This document shows, piece after piece, positions 7,115 through 16,638 of a stretch of 34,000 nt of DNA. This DNA comes from Synergistaceae bacterium (GTDB lineage Bacteria; Synergistota; Synergistia; Synergistales; Aminobacteriaceae). The translations under genes were made by a program, and so were the position numbers. The notes below the pieces were generated by a model. It was not told where the DNA came from and ran no database searches. It saw only the letters and a program-made list of their open reading frames with translations. The first letter of the stretch is position 1; each line of letters opens with the position of its first letter. The stretch lies in the NCBI GenBank assembly GCA_009783355.1, contig WRHH01000026.1:1-34000 (forward strand). The letters are read 5' to 3'.

Positions 7115-7309
7115 ATGCCTTTAAGAAATATCCAAGCATTATTAGCGTTAGGATCACTAATAGGAGCTTTTTTTGTTTCACATATTGTTGTGAAAATACA
7201 AAACGGAGAGTTGCCTGGAGGAGAGATTTGGGTACTATATCTTAGGATCCTTCTGGGCTTTTTATTTGCTGCGGCAATAACTTTTGGGTACTATTCATTT
7301 CTTCCGTAA
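7115..7309 (+). CDS. Small membrane protein with two predicted helices, unknown function
   Basis: The product has 64 residues with two hydrophobic segments (about residues 7-27 and 40-61) separated by a short polar loop, VKIQNGELPGGE. AGAGGGA at 7101-7107 precedes the ATG by about seven bases. The helix-loop-helix shape resembles LapA-type or other small inner-membrane proteins, but I see no diagnostic motif. It ends 31 bases before the next gene, on the same strand, and the two probably share a transcript. An A/T-rich promoter region with TATGAT and TATAAT-like boxes lies at 7068-7090. Confidence 0.75.
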   Translation: MPLRNIQALLALGSLIGAFFVSHIVVKIQNGELPGGEIWVLYLRILLGFLFAAAITFGYYSFLP

Positions 7310-7340
7310 AGAAACTATCCTAAAGAATGAGATGATAAAT

Positions 7341-9422
7341 ATGAAACATTTTTTCGTTGCTCGCTGTTTGGTTATAATTCTTACTTTGCTTGTAGGATTT
7401 GTGCAAGTTTCTGATGCGGCAACCGCAAAAAAACAACAAACAAAACAATCGCCGTCTAAAGCCGCCCCGGCTGAAGCAAAGCTTTCACCTAGTGTCGCTT
7501 CAGCGGATAAAAAATCTCAAGAGACAGCAACTGTTGAATCTCAACCGCATGACGTGAGAATGCTGGAAGACTTAACCGCAAGGTTTGCTAAGAGCGCAGA
7601 TTTGTCTCCTGCTTCGGCCCCTGTAGGAACTTCAATTCCTCCGGCTCGTATTGAGGAGGCGGAAATCGCTTTTATGCGCGCCTGGAAGCATTTCATAATG
7701 CGTAATTACTGGCAGGCGCTTAGTTTTCTTGATCAAGCACAGAAAGCCAATATTTTTCTGGTGGATGTGTATTACTTGAGAGGACTCATTTTGCGAAAGA
7801 TAGGTGAATTCAGCTTAGCAAGTAAATCCATTTCTAATTTTCTTGAAGTGCGCACACGCGATTTAATAGCTCCAAACGTTCTTAAGGGAATATCGGAGAA
7901 TAAGTCGGAGCTTGAATTAATAATTTCTGAGTCTTCATATCCGGTAAGATGTAACGTTTCACAATCTAACATTTATGACTCTTTAAACACCGGATACTTT
8001 AGACCTTACTCGTCAAAGGGGCTGGGAAAACTGAGCGGCTTTAATTCTGATTTATGCTTCCCGGACACAATAGGCAACCAAGTGTTTTTCAGGACAAACG
8101 GCGACGCCGGTCAATTCAACATAGTTAAAGGAATAAATTCCCCGGTAAAAGCTTTATTGCCGGGAGACGGATCAATTTACGTGATAAATATTGACGGCGA
8201 GATATGCCAAATTATGAATGACTCTTCATTTGACCGAAAAGGCGGAGTTGATTGTGATTCTGTATCGGACGCGTGTTATATCTCTGCAGCTGAAATTGCT
8301 GTAGCAGACCCGGTGAGTAGAAAAATTAAGTTTTATTCATGGCCTGAAATGAAGTACGAAGATGAATGGCAACCTGACAAATATAACAGCGGAGATTATC
8401 TTTTTGAACCTGTTGCGGTAAAAGCTTACGCTTATTGGCTTGCAACAGCGGATAGGGCAAATGGCAGAATTTATTTTATAGACTTGCGCAATAAAAGATC
8501 ATTTTTCGTTGAAAATATAAACGTTAGAGATATAATATGGAGTAGTCTAGGATTATTACTTTCTGTAAATGAAGACTCAGAAATTAGTGCACATTTTGTT
8601 GATTTTACGAATAAATCAGCTGATAAGGAGGTTTTAAGGTCTGAGCTGAATGACGCATGGGCATTTTTTGAATATAAAGGGGAGATATTTTGCTCGGACA
8701 TTTCAGGGAACAAAATTTGGAAGATAACTTTAACTCCTAACCTTGATTTATCTCCGGCTTTTCTTTCTCTTTATGACCCGGAATTTAAGATAGATGAAAA
8801 TGGTAATGCTGTTCTATCTGTTTGCACGACGTTTTCTTCCCCGTTTCCCGAATGGGTGAAGGAAATAATGCCTACTGCAATGTCTGTTTGGAATGAACGT
8901 ATAATAACGACGTCAGTAACCAGTATGAAAGCTCCTTCTGTAATGGGGCTATGCTTTTCGAGAGGAAACGCCGACGGGATGATCACGCCTAAAATGCGGG
9001 TGATTCCCGTAGAGTCGTGCGCTGAGCTTTATGGCAGATTGCCTTTGATATGGAGCAATCAACGGGATTTAATTACTAATTTTATTCTTGACTCATTGAT
9101 AATCTATAACCATGAAGAGTTATTGAAATTAACGGCATTTTGTTTGTTTAACGGTGTGAAGATTGATATTTGGGCAAGGGGCATGCCATCGGTTGAACTA
9201 ATGCGAGCTTCTGCTGCAACAGGAGGCGAAGTTTATTATTCTATTTTTAATGAACCAATGCTAATATCGCAGCGAAGAGATTTAAAATTGCAATTGTTGT
9301 TGGCTGATAAGACTGAAGCTTCCGGTTATCCGGATAGATCGACGTTATCTTCTTACTTAAGCATTAGACAGTTATCGGGAAGAGACTGGATTCCGATATG
9401 GATTGATGCGGTCGGCAAGTGA
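7341..9422 (+). CDS. Large secreted protein: TPR-like region followed by a probable beta-propeller; function unknown
   Basis: The frame is open from 7284, but I start at ATG 7341 because [17 protein letters not shown] begins a proper signal peptide (residues 1-27, ending SDAATA); ATG 7332 is an alternative. The product has 694 residues. Residues about 28-75 are rich in Lys, Ala, Pro and Ser, as in a flexible linker. Residues about 95-165 form helical repeats like a TPR ([25 protein letters not shown], then [14 protein letters not shown]). Residues about 170-480 have repeated short strands with [18 protein letters not shown] and [10 protein letters not shown], suggesting an NHL or six-bladed propeller. 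The last 200 residues include a strand-helix pattern ([14 protein letters not shown]) that could be a vWA-like fold. No catalytic motif is seen. It may be a surface scaffold. Confidence 0.8.
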   Translation: MKHFFVARCLVIILTLLVGFVQVSDAATAKKQQTKQSPSKAAPAEAKLSPSVASADKKSQETATVESQPHDVRMLEDLTARFAKSADLSPASAPVGTSIPPARIEEAEIAFMRAWKHFIMRNYWQALSFLDQAQKANIFLVDVYYLRGLILRKIGEFSLASKSISNFLEVRTRDLIAPNVLKGISENKSELELIISESSYPVRCNVSQSNIYDSLNTGYFRPYSSKGLGKLSGFNSDLCFPDTIGNQVFFRTNGDAGQFNIVKGINSPVKALLPGDGSIYVINIDGEICQIMNDSSFDRKGGVDCDSVSDACYISAAEIAVADPVSRKIKFYSWPEMKYEDEWQPDKYNSGDYLFEPVAVKAYAYWLATADRANGRIYFIDLRNKRSFFVENINVRDIIWSSLGLLLSVNEDSEISAHFVDFTNKSADKEVLRSELNDAWAFFEYKGEIFCSDISGNKIWKITLTPNLDLSPAFLSLYDPEFKIDENGNAVLSVCTTFSSPFPEWVKEIMPTAMSVWNERIITTSVTSMKAPSVMGLCFSRGNADGMITPKMRVIPVESCAELYGRLPLIWSNQRDLITNFILDSLIIYNHEELLKLTAFCLFNGVKIDIWARGMPSVELMRASAATGGEVYYSIFNEPMLISQRRDLKLQLLLADKTEASGYPDRSTLSSYLSIRQLSGRDWIPIWIDAVGK

Positions 9423-9483
9423 TTTATGGAAAATTAATTTAGGATATAATAAATTCTATATCATAATCAAAGGGGTGGTTACT

Positions 9484-11151
9484 TTGGCGGATAATTATCA
9501 GGAAGCTAAAGCGGCATACAAAAAGGCGTTAGAAAAGGTGGTACAGAAAAATCCCGAGCGTTTCGAGCAGTTTACAACTGTGGGAGGGCTCCCTCTTAAT
9601 GTGCTTTACAGCCAGGATGATATTGAGGTGATAAATTACCTTAATGATATTAATTTCCCCGGATCTTACCCGTTCACGCGAGGAGTCCAAGCGAACATGT
9701 ACAGAGGAAGATTTTGGACAATGCGCCAATACGCGGGTTTTGCCACAGCTGAAGAATCCAACGCGCGTTATCGATACCTTTTGGAAAGGGGCACAACAGG
9801 ACTTTCCGTTGCCTTCGACCTGCCAACCCAAATAGGCTATGACACAGATCACCCTATGGCGCAGGGAGAGTGCGGCAAGGTTGGAGTGGCAATAGACAGC
9901 CTTGCTGATATGGAAATTTTATTTGATAAAATACCGCTTGATAAAGTATCCACTTCAATGACAATAAATGCCCCCGCCGGCGTATTGCTTGCTATGTACG
10001 TATGCGTGGGCGAAAAGCAGGGCGTAAAACCTGAGCAGCTTTCAGGCACCATACAAAATGATATCCTAAAAGAGTACATAGCCCGCGGTACTTACATATT
10101 CCCCCCAAAAGCGTCCATGAGACTTGTCACCGATATATTCGACTTCTGCGGTAAAAACGTTCCCAAGTGGAATACCATTTCCATTTCAGGATATCATATA
10201 CGCGAAGCAGGAAGCACTGCAGTTCAGGAAGTTGCATTTACTTTAGCGGACGGAATTGCATATGTGGAAGCGGCAAAGATAACCGGACAGGACCCTAATG
10301 TGTTCGGTGAAAGATTGTCCTTCTTTTTCAACGCGCACAATGATCTTCTTGAGGAAGTCGCCAAATATCGCGCGGCGCGCCGACTTTGGGCGAAGATAAT
10401 GAAGGAGCGCTTCGGCGTCACAAACCCGAAAGCTCAGATGCTCCGGTTCCATACTCAAACAGCGGGTTGTACCCTTACAGCCCAGCAACCGGAGAATAAC
10501 GTCATACGCGTAACGCTTCAAGCCTTGGCTTCTGTCCTCGGAGGGACGCAATCGCTTCATACTAACAGCATGGACGAAGCCCTTGCCCTGCCGACCGAAA
10601 AGAGCGTTGAAATAGCTCTCAGAACTCAGCAGGTTATCGCTTATGAATCTGGAGTTACAAATACGGTTGATCCTTTTGCGGGCAGTTACGTTGTGGAATC
10701 CCTGACCAATGAAATAGAGCAGGGCGCCGCGGACTATATTAATAAGATTGATGATATGGGCGGTATGCTGAAAGCAATAGACGCGGGATATCCGCAAAAG
10801 GAAATTCAGGATTCAGCGTACAACTATCAAAGAGCAATAGAGACAGATCAAGCTATTGTCGTTGGAGTCAATAAATTCCAGACGAAGGAAAGCTCTGCCG
10901 GAAGAAAGTTGCTTAGGGTGGACTCAAGCGTGGGAGAGCGCCAGATTAAGAAACTTCATGAAATGAAATCAAGCAGGGACAATGTTGCAGTTAAGGAGTA
11001 TCTTGAGGATATCAGAAAAGCGGCTCGGAATGAATCGGAAAACCTTATGCCGATGATACTGAACGCAGTTCGCGTTTACGCGACCGAAGGGGAAATATGC
11101 GGGGTTCTCAGGGAAGAATTCGGCGAATACGTCGAAAATATCGTGCTCTAA
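9484..11151 (+). CDS. mcmA1: Methylmalonyl-CoA mutase, large (catalytic) subunit
   Basis: The enzyme interconverts succinyl-CoA and (R)-methylmalonyl-CoA with adenosylcobalamin. The chosen start is TTG at 9484, with AAAGGGGTGG seven bases before it, giving 555 residues, normal for the stand-alone catalytic subunit. The upstream open stretch lacks family similarity. Family blocks include [73 protein letters not shown] (around residue 280) and [16 protein letters not shown]. The B12-binding domain is absent here and is encoded by the next gene, the split arrangement known from archaea and many anaerobes. It is the first gene of a seven-gene operon for propionyl-CoA formation; a possible TATAAT lies at 9445-9450. 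Confidence 0.95.
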   Translation: MADNYQEAKAAYKKALEKVVQKNPERFEQFTTVGGLPLNVLYSQDDIEVINYLNDINFPGSYPFTRGVQANMYRGRFWTMRQYAGFATAEESNARYRYLLERGTTGLSVAFDLPTQIGYDTDHPMAQGECGKVGVAIDSLADMEILFDKIPLDKVSTSMTINAPAGVLLAMYVCVGEKQGVKPEQLSGTIQNDILKEYIARGTYIFPPKASMRLVTDIFDFCGKNVPKWNTISISGYHIREAGSTAVQEVAFTLADGIAYVEAAKITGQDPNVFGERLSFFFNAHNDLLEEVAKYRAARRLWAKIMKERFGVTNPKAQMLRFHTQTAGCTLTAQQPENNVIRVTLQALASVLGGTQSLHTNSMDEALALPTEKSVEIALRTQQVIAYESGVTNTVDPFAGSYVVESLTNEIEQGAADYINKIDDMGGMLKAIDAGYPQKEIQDSAYNYQRAIETDQAIVVGVNKFQTKESSAGRKLLRVDSSVGERQIKKLHEMKSSRDNVAVKEYLEDIRKAARNESENLMPMILNAVRVYATEGEICGVLREEFGEYVENIVL

Positions 11152-11176
11152 ATACAAGCCCAAGGGAGGAAAAAAA

Positions 11177-11578
11177 ATGCCGGATAAAATAAGAGTAGTC
11201 ATTGCGAAGCCAGGCCTTGACGGGCATGATAGGGGAGCAAAAGTCATTGCGCGCGCGTTGCGCGACGCGGGCATGGAAGTTATTTATACGGGGCTCAGGC
11301 AGACTCCTGAACAGATAGTTGCCACAGCTATACAGGAAGATGCTGATGCTGTCGGAATAAGCATACTTTCCGGCGCGCATCATTTCTATTTTGAAAAAGT
11401 AATCGGCCTTCTGAAAGAAAAGGGAGCGGAGGATATTATAGTATTTGGCGGCGGGGTCATTCCCGAGGAGGATGTCCCGGATTTGATTAATATGGGGGCA
11501 GGCGCTGTTTTTGGGCCGGGAACGCCGACCGGTACGACGATAGAATGGCTTAAAGAAGCCGTAGAGACAAATAAATAA
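11177..11578 (+). CDS. mcmA2: Methylmalonyl-CoA mutase, small B12-binding subunit
   Basis: At 133 residues this is a stand-alone cobalamin-binding Rossmann-like domain. The signature DGHDRG (Asp15, His17, Gly20) supplies the histidine that replaces dimethylbenzimidazole as lower cobalt ligand. The other conserved parts are SILSGAH (after DADAVGI) and [16 protein letters not shown]-type binding site (GGGAGG at 11163-11168) precedes the ATG. It pairs with the catalytic subunit 25 bases upstream to form the active mutase. The MeaB gene starts one base after its stop codon, so the two must be translated in a coupled way. Confidence 0.95.
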   Translation: MPDKIRVVIAKPGLDGHDRGAKVIARALRDAGMEVIYTGLRQTPEQIVATAIQEDADAVGISILSGAHHFYFEKVIGLLKEKGAEDIIVFGGGVIPEEDVPDLINMGAGAVFGPGTPTGTTIEWLKEAVETNK

Positions 11579-11579
11579 A

Positions 11580-12521
11580 GTGCCGGAGCTTCTAAAAAAG
11601 GTTCTGAATGGAGATGTGCGCGGCATAGCCCGCGCTATTTCCATGATAGAGGACCAAATAATTAAGACCGGAACTTCCGAAGCTGAAACGCTCATGCAGG
11701 ATATTTATCCTCATACGGGAAAAGCTTGGGTTATTGGGGTAACCGGGAGTCCGGGCGCCGGGAAAAGCACGCTTACCGATAAGCTTATTGAACAATACCG
11801 AGCGGAGGGCAAGAAGGTTGGAGTTATTGCCATTGATCCTTCAAGCCCTTTCAGCGGCGGAGCTATTCTGGCTGATCGCATCAGAATGCAGAGGCATACT
11901 GATGATCCTCATGTTTATATAAGAAGCATGGGGACGAGAGGGTCGCTGGGAGGGGTCAGCAACGGAACGCGCGAGGCGGCGCTTATACTTGACGCTTCGG
12001 GTAAGGATGTTGTTATAATTGAAACGGTGGGCGTTGGACAGTCGGAAGTTGAAATAATGAAAATAGCGGACACTGTTTGTGTTATCCTTGTCCCCGGGCT
12101 TGGAGACGATATTCAAATAATGAAGGCGGGGATAATGGAAATAGCCGACGTGTTCGTTGTTAATAAAGCGGATAAAGAAGGGGCGGACAAAGTTGCGCGT
12201 GAAACGCGAGCAATGCTTGACTTATTGAAAGATAAAAGTTGGATCCCCCCTGTGGTGCTTACGATAGCGGAAGATGGGAGCGGGTTGCCCGAACTCGTAT
12301 CAAAAATTGAATTACACAAAAAATTCATGAATGATACCAAAGCCGGACTTCTACGCATTGAGAAACGAACCAACACTGAAGTTGAAACTTTACTTTTATC
12401 AAGGCTTTCAGGACGCGTCGAGCAGCTATGGGGGACATATAAAAGCGATAAAATTAAAGATTTGCTTCTGCGTAAAACTAATCCGTATGCTGTTGTTGAG
12501 GAGATAATTACAAATTTATAG
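11580..12521 (+). CDS. meaB: MeaB/ArgK-family G3E GTPase, chaperone of methylmalonyl-CoA mutase
   Basis: MeaB proteins guard and reload the mutase: they gate cofactor exchange and help remove inactivated cobalamin at the cost of GTP. The protein has 313 residues, close to the family norm. The Walker A loop GSPGAGKST lies at residues 56-64, followed by IDPSSPFSGGAILADRIRM and MGTRGSLGG (family-specific blocks), IETVGVGQSEVE (switch and Walker B region) and NKADKEGADK for guanine recognition. The start is GTG at 11580, one base after the stop of the B12 subunit and without a clear ribosome binding site, implying translational coupling. The methylmalonyl-CoA epimerase gene, often found here, is absent. 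Confidence 0.95.
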   Translation: MPELLKKVLNGDVRGIARAISMIEDQIIKTGTSEAETLMQDIYPHTGKAWVIGVTGSPGAGKSTLTDKLIEQYRAEGKKVGVIAIDPSSPFSGGAILADRIRMQRHTDDPHVYIRSMGTRGSLGGVSNGTREAALILDASGKDVVIIETVGVGQSEVEIMKIADTVCVILVPGLGDDIQIMKAGIMEIADVFVVNKADKEGADKVARETRAMLDLLKDKSWIPPVVLTIAEDGSGLPELVSKIELHKKFMNDTKAGLLRIEKRTNTEVETLLLSRLSGRVEQLWGTYKSDKIKDLLLRKTNPYAVVEEIITNL

Positions 12522-12538
12522 AGGAGGTTATTGTATTC

Positions 12539-14098
12539 ATGGCGATTCGAAGTATCGGAGAACTATGCGAGGAACTGCAAGGCAAGCATGGCGCCGCGGC
12601 TAAAAGCGGGGGAGATAATGCCATAGCCAAGCAGAAGGAAAAGGGGAAAGGAACTGCGCGCGAGAGAATTGCCCAGTTGCTTGACGCAGGCTCATTTGTT
12701 GAGATGGACGAATTTGTAACACATCGCTGTACAAATTTTGGGCTTGAAAAAACAAAGCCGCTTGGCGATGGAGTAGTTACAGGGTGGGGAACAATTAACG
12801 GGCGAAAAGTTTTCATCTATAGCCAGGATTTTACAGTGCTTGGCGGTTCTCTTGGAGAGATGCACGCCAATAAGATATGCAAGATGCAGGATATGGCAAT
12901 GAAAATGGGCTGCCCGATTATTGGCGTTAACGATAGCGGCGGGGCGCGTATTCAAGAAGCTGTGGATTCTCTCAACGGATACGGAAAAATATTTTATCGT
13001 AATACGATTTCGAGCGGCGTCATCCCGCAGATTTCAGTTATAGTTGGCCCTACTGCAGGCGGAGCGGTTTACAGCCCTGCTCTTACGGACTTCGTGTTTA
13101 TGGTCGATAAAATAGGCGTCATGCACATTACGGGTCCGGCGGTAATAAAAGCCGTTACCGGTGAAGATGTTACAAGCGAGGAACTAGGCGGCGCCGCAAC
13201 TCATAATATGAAAAGCGGCAACGCTCATTTCATGGCAAAAGATGAAGCCGAGTGCTTCGATCAGGTCAGAAAATTACTGTCATACCTTCCTCAGAATAAC
13301 CTGGATGAAACTCCTTTCGCAAATACCTCCGATGATATTAATCGCGCCGATATAAATCTGCGTGATATCGTGCCGACAAATCCAAACAAAGGATATGATG
13401 TTCGCAGAGTTCTTGAATCCGTACTTGATGACGGAGTTTTCTTTGAAGTTCAAAAGGACTGGGCAAAGAACATCGTAACCGGTTATGGGCGCGTGGGTGG
13501 AAAATCAATAGGAATAATAGCCAATCAAGCGGCGGTCATGGCCGGTTGCCTTGATGTCAATGCTTCTGATAAAGCAAGCCGTTTTATACGTCATTGTGAT
13601 GCTTTTAACCTGCCAATAGTAACTTTTGTCGATGTGCCAGGCTATTTGCCCGGAGTCGATCAGGAATATGCGGGAATAATCCGTCATGGAGCGAAAATGC
13701 TCTATGCGTACAGCGAAGCAACTGTACCTTTAATTACAATAGTGCTCAGAAAAGCTTATGGAGGAGCATACCTTGGCATGTGCAGCAAAGCGCTTGGCGC
13801 GGACATAGTCCTTGCGTGGCCGCAGGCTGAAATAGCGGTTATGGGCGCCGAGGGCGCCGCTAACATAATTTTCAAAAAGGAAATTGACGCGGCGAAAAAC
13901 CCTGAGGAGCTCAGGGCTCAAAAGATTGAGGAGTACAGAGCGGCTTTCGCAACTCCATTTGCAGCTGCGGAACGCGGGCTTGTCGATAGGATAATCCTTC
14001 CGGAGGAAACTCGTAAAGAGTTGTTTACAGCCCTTAATGGAATGGAAAGCAAACGCGAGTCATTGCCGCGCAAAAAACACGGCGTGATTCCTCACTAA
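12539..14098 (+). CDS. mmdA: Methylmalonyl-CoA decarboxylase alpha subunit (carboxyltransferase)
   Basis: The alpha subunit moves the carboxyl group of methylmalonyl-CoA to biotin on the carrier protein. The 519-residue protein has the two crotonase-like halves of the acyl-CoA carboxyltransferase family: the N half with GVNDSGGARIQEAVDSLNGYG and VGPTAGGAVYSPALTDF, and the C half with FVDVPGYLPGVDQEYAGIIRHGAKMLYAY (about residues 362-390), RKAYGGAYLGMCSKALGAD and AVMGAEGAA. The family also contains propionyl-CoA carboxylase beta subunits, but the gamma/delta, biotin carrier and beta membrane subunits that follow point to the Na+-pumping decarboxylase. ATG follows GAGGAGG. The gap to meaB is 17 bases. 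Confidence 0.93.
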   Translation: MAIRSIGELCEELQGKHGAAAKSGGDNAIAKQKEKGKGTARERIAQLLDAGSFVEMDEFVTHRCTNFGLEKTKPLGDGVVTGWGTINGRKVFIYSQDFTVLGGSLGEMHANKICKMQDMAMKMGCPIIGVNDSGGARIQEAVDSLNGYGKIFYRNTISSGVIPQISVIVGPTAGGAVYSPALTDFVFMVDKIGVMHITGPAVIKAVTGEDVTSEELGGAATHNMKSGNAHFMAKDEAECFDQVRKLLSYLPQNNLDETPFANTSDDINRADINLRDIVPTNPNKGYDVRRVLESVLDDGVFFEVQKDWAKNIVTGYGRVGGKSIGIIANQAAVMAGCLDVNASDKASRFIRHCDAFNLPIVTFVDVPGYLPGVDQEYAGIIRHGAKMLYAYSEATVPLITIVLRKAYGGAYLGMCSKALGADIVLAWPQAEIAVMGAEGAANIIFKKEIDAAKNPEELRAQKIEEYRAAFATPFAAAERGLVDRIILPEETRKELFTALNGMESKRESLPRKKHGVIPH

Positions 14099-14115
14099 CG
14101 GGGGGAGGAATTATT

Positions 14116-14679
14116 ATGTTTACAGAAGCTATAACGATAACTTCTGAGAGCGTGGCTTCAGTTCCGTTTTCACAAGAGGTAAATTCACTTTCGCAAATTA
14201 TTGATGCAATTTTAGCTTCGTTAGATGTTGTTACGGCTTCAATAGATGTGCCGCAAACAGTTGAGACTACGATAGATACAGTTTCCCGGTTTCATGGCAC
14301 AGGTGGCGCGTTAATAGTAAGCCTTATAGCTTTCACAATAGTTTTTTCTGTGCTTGCCGCTCTGTCCGCAACGATTTTCGTTAATCGCTATATTGCTATG
14401 ATTGTGGGAAAGAAAGATAAACCGGCTACTCCTTCGGCGCCTGCGCCTCAGGCTGTATCCGCGCCTGTCAGTCAAGCGGCTTCAGATGATTTAGATATGA
14501 AAAAGGTAGTAGCGGCTATCTCTGCGGCAATTTGCGCTTCCACAGGCAGAAGAATGAATGTTATTAGCGTGGCGCGCGTGCCGTTGGCTCATGGAAATTG
14601 TCCAAGTTTGACTCCAATATGGCGCGCTACAGGAATTGCCGAGTGCATGGAAAGCAGACTTGGTTCACGTTCGTGGTAG
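14116..14679 (+). CDS. mmdD: Methylmalonyl-CoA decarboxylase delta subunit (OadG/MmdD family)
   Basis: The 187-residue protein has a long N-terminal segment (about 1-65) that is unusually extended and rich in Ser, Thr and Val, then one membrane helix (about 68-97, SLIAFTIVFSVLAALSATIF) and an Ala/Pro linker. The C-terminal part holds the family pattern AAISAAICASTGRR and then PIWRATGIAECMESRL, which in OadG/MmdD proteins helps assemble the complex. The gene order (alpha, delta, biotin carrier, beta) supports the call. GGGGGAGGA precedes the ATG. The last codons and stop (14664-14679) lie inside a 15-bp sequence repeated at 14807-14821; the inserted element separates this gene from mmdC. Confidence 0.85.
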   Translation: MFTEAITITSESVASVPFSQEVNSLSQIIDAILASLDVVTASIDVPQTVETTIDTVSRFHGTGGALIVSLIAFTIVFSVLAALSATIFVNRYIAMIVGKKDKPATPSAPAPQAVSAPVSQAASDDLDMKKVVAAISAAICASTGRRMNVISVARVPLAHGNCPSLTPIWRATGIAECMESRLGSRSW

Positions 14680-14821
14680 CTACGAATGAAATGTGTCCAA
14701 CCCACGTATTTGCGAGGAGCGAAGCGACGAAGCAATAGAGAGGCTTTTGTCTTAGCGAGGAGCGTCTTTTTGCGACGAAGCAATAGAGAGGCTTTTGCTT
14801 TTATCTTTCACGTTCGTGGTA
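14664..14821. repeat. Inserted repeat element flanked by 15-bp direct repeats
   Basis: TTCACGTTCGTGGTA occurs at 14664-14678 (over the end of mmdD, including the first two bases of its stop codon) and at 14807-14821. The DNA between holds two tandem half-units: GCGAGGAGCG at 14712-14721 and 14755-14764, and a 26-base stretch starting GCGACGAAGCAATAGAGAGG at 14724-14749 and 14772-14797. The direct repeats look like a target duplication. The same unit recurs in the hairpin at 18692-18781. Confidence 0.8.
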
Positions 14822-14857
14822 ATTTAAAAAATACTATATTAAGAGGAGACTATAATA

Positions 14858-15253
14858 ATGAAATATAGAGTTACTGTTGATGGAACTGCTTTTGAAGTTG
14901 AAGTTGAAGATTTGGGCGCCCCCGCTGCACCCGTTGCCAGTATACCTGTAAGCGCCCCGACGCCTGTTGCGGCGCCGACGCCTGCTCCTGCTCCCGCGCC
15001 GGTAGCGGCTGCTCCAGCTCCAAAGCCGGTTTCTTCGGGCGGCGTTACGATAACTTCCCCGATGCCAGGGAAAATCCTTAAGGTCTCGGTTTCCGTGGGA
15101 CAGGCGGTGAAAAATGGCGAAGTTGTCGTTTTGCTCGAGGCAATGAAAATGGAGAACGAAATTTTTGCGACGGCGGACGGTAAAGTCACCGATGTTCGTG
15201 TGAGGAACGGGGACGCTGTCAACGCGGGAGATGTCCTCGTGGTTATCGGATAA
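14858..15253 (+). CDS. mmdC: Methylmalonyl-CoA decarboxylase gamma subunit, biotin carrier protein
   Basis: A short N-terminal region (residues 1-20, KYRVTVDGTAFEVEVED) precedes a flexible Ala/Pro linker (about 21-58, made of repeats such as APTPAPAPAP). The biotinyl domain follows, with the biotin-attachment motif EAMKM, whose lysine is Lys97. This subunit carries carboxybiotin between the alpha subunit and the membrane beta subunit. At 131 residues it is a normal length for MmdC. GAGGAG precedes the ATG by about nine bases. mmdB follows 18 bases after the stop. Confidence 0.95.
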   Translation: MKYRVTVDGTAFEVEVEDLGAPAAPVASIPVSAPTPVAAPTPAPAPAPVAAAPAPKPVSSGGVTITSPMPGKILKVSVSVGQAVKNGEVVVLLEAMKMENEIFATADGKVTDVRVRNGDAVNAGDVLVVIG

Positions 15254-15271
15254 GGGGGAGAGTGAGTTTTT

Positions 15272-16399
15272 ATGGGAATTTACGCGGAAGCTATATCAGA
15301 TCTTGTAAGAGAATCTGGATTTGGAGGGATGACGGGAGGAAATTTCATTATGCTCATCGTTGCCCTTATATTGCTGTACCTCGCGTTAGGCAAGGGATTT
15401 GAACCCTTATTGCTTACGCCTATTGCTTTCGGATGTCTTTTAGTGAATTTGCCGCTGTCCGGCATTATGGACGATGGGGGATTTTTGCGTTATGTATTCT
15501 ACGGAACGGAACACGAAATATATCCGATTATAATATTCATGGGCATTGGCGCCTTAACGGACTTTTCACCGTTATTGGCCAATCCCGTAACGTTTTTGCT
15601 TGGCGCGGCGGCTCAGTTTGGAGTTTTCGTAGCGTTTTGCGGAGCGGTCATTATGGGTTTGTTCTCCATTCGTGAAGCTGCATGCATTGGAATTATAGGA
15701 GGCGCCGACGGGCCGACGAGCATTTACCTTACTATGAAGCTTGGGCAATCGCAAATCCTCGGCGCCATCGCGGTGGCGGCCTACAGCTATATGTCATTGG
15801 TTCCGCTTATCCAGCCTCCGATAATAAAACTGTTCACCACAAAAGCCGACCGCGCCATTCGCATGGACGCTCTGCGCCCGGTTGCCAAAATCGAAACAAT
15901 ACTGTTCCCAATAGTTTGCACCATAGCGGCGGGGCTAATACTGCCTGCTTGCGTACCGCTAATTGGAGTATTGATGTTTGGAAACCTTCTGCGCGTATGC
16001 GGAGTCACCGAACGCCTTTCCGGCGCAGCCCAAAACGAGATCTTGAATATCACGACGATATTCTTGGGGCTTACGGTCGGAGCTACAATGAGCGCGCATG
16101 ATTTCCTTGAGTACAAAACTCTGATGATAATATTGCTTGGGCTTGTGGCGTTTATTTTCAGCACAGCGGGCGGGGTTATGTTCGGGCAGCTTATGAAGGT
16201 TTTGAGCAAAGGTAAAATAAATCCGATGATAGGCTCTGCGGGAGTGTCCGCTGTTCCAATGGCCGCGCGTGTCGTTCAGAGGGTCAGCCAGCAGGAAAAT
16301 CCGGGCAATTATCTCTTAATGCACGCAATGGGGCCGAACGTCGCGGGAGTAATTGGCACCGCTGTTGCGGCAGGAGTAATGCTTACGCTTCTGAAATGA
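15272..16399 (+). CDS. mmdB: Methylmalonyl-CoA decarboxylase beta subunit, Na+-translocating membrane protein
   Basis: This integral membrane subunit takes CO2 from carboxybiotin and couples the step to Na+ export. The 375-residue length and about nine to eleven hydrophobic segments match the OadB/MmdB/GcdB family. GGADGPTSIYLT contains Asp146 at the place of the aspartate essential for Na+ coupling in the homologous oxaloacetate decarboxylase beta subunit. Other family blocks are GIGALTDFSPLLANP and the C-terminal GAAGVSAVPMAARV-like stretch (here GSAGVSAVPMAARVVQ) plus HAMGPNVAGVIGTAVAAG. GGGGGAG precedes the ATG. It is the last gene of the operon; a repeat element follows 27 bases after the stop. 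Confidence 0.94.
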   Translation: MGIYAEAISDLVRESGFGGMTGGNFIMLIVALILLYLALGKGFEPLLLTPIAFGCLLVNLPLSGIMDDGGFLRYVFYGTEHEIYPIIIFMGIGALTDFSPLLANPVTFLLGAAAQFGVFVAFCGAVIMGLFSIREAACIGIIGGADGPTSIYLTMKLGQSQILGAIAVAAYSYMSLVPLIQPPIIKLFTTKADRAIRMDALRPVAKIETILFPIVCTIAAGLILPACVPLIGVLMFGNLLRVCGVTERLSGAAQNEILNITTIFLGLTVGATMSAHDFLEYKTLMIILLGLVAFIFSTAGGVMFGQLMKVLSKGKINPMIGSAGVSAVPMAARVVQRVSQQENPGNYLLMHAMGPNVAGVIGTAVAAGVMLTLLK

Positions 16400-16426
16400 C
16401 GGATGAAATTGGGAATTTTATAAAAA

Positions 16427-16620
16427 GGGGCTGTAACAAAAGCTGGCGGCTGCATGCCGCCCCTACAACATATTGTGCAAATGCCGAACAACCACTATAT
16501 ATTATGGTTTGGTCAGCCAATATATTACTTTTGTTACAGCCGCCAGGGCGGGCGCCCCTCCACGTGAGGGGAATGCCGCCCCTGCAATATATTTGATTTT
16601 GTTGCATTTATTTCAGCCCC
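16427..16620. repeat. 194-bp MITE-like repeat element with inverted ends
   Basis: The outer ends are GGGGCTG (16427-16433) and CAGCCCC (16614-16620). An inner perfect 14-bp inverted repeat joins GGCTGTAACAAAAG (16429-16442) with CTTTTGTTACAGCC (16528-16541). Within it, TGCCGCCCCTRCAAYATATT occurs twice in direct order, about 120 bases apart, and there is a GGGCGCCC palindrome. No coding content is seen. It fills most of the 239 bases between mmdB and the acyltransferase gene. Confidence 0.75.
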
Positions 16621-16638
16621 ATAAAAAGGTTTATTGTG

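Noticed and set aside
14686..14868. A 60-residue plus-strand reading frame over the repeat element
   Set aside because: It is formed by the repeat half-units themselves, lacks a ribosome binding site and resembles no protein.
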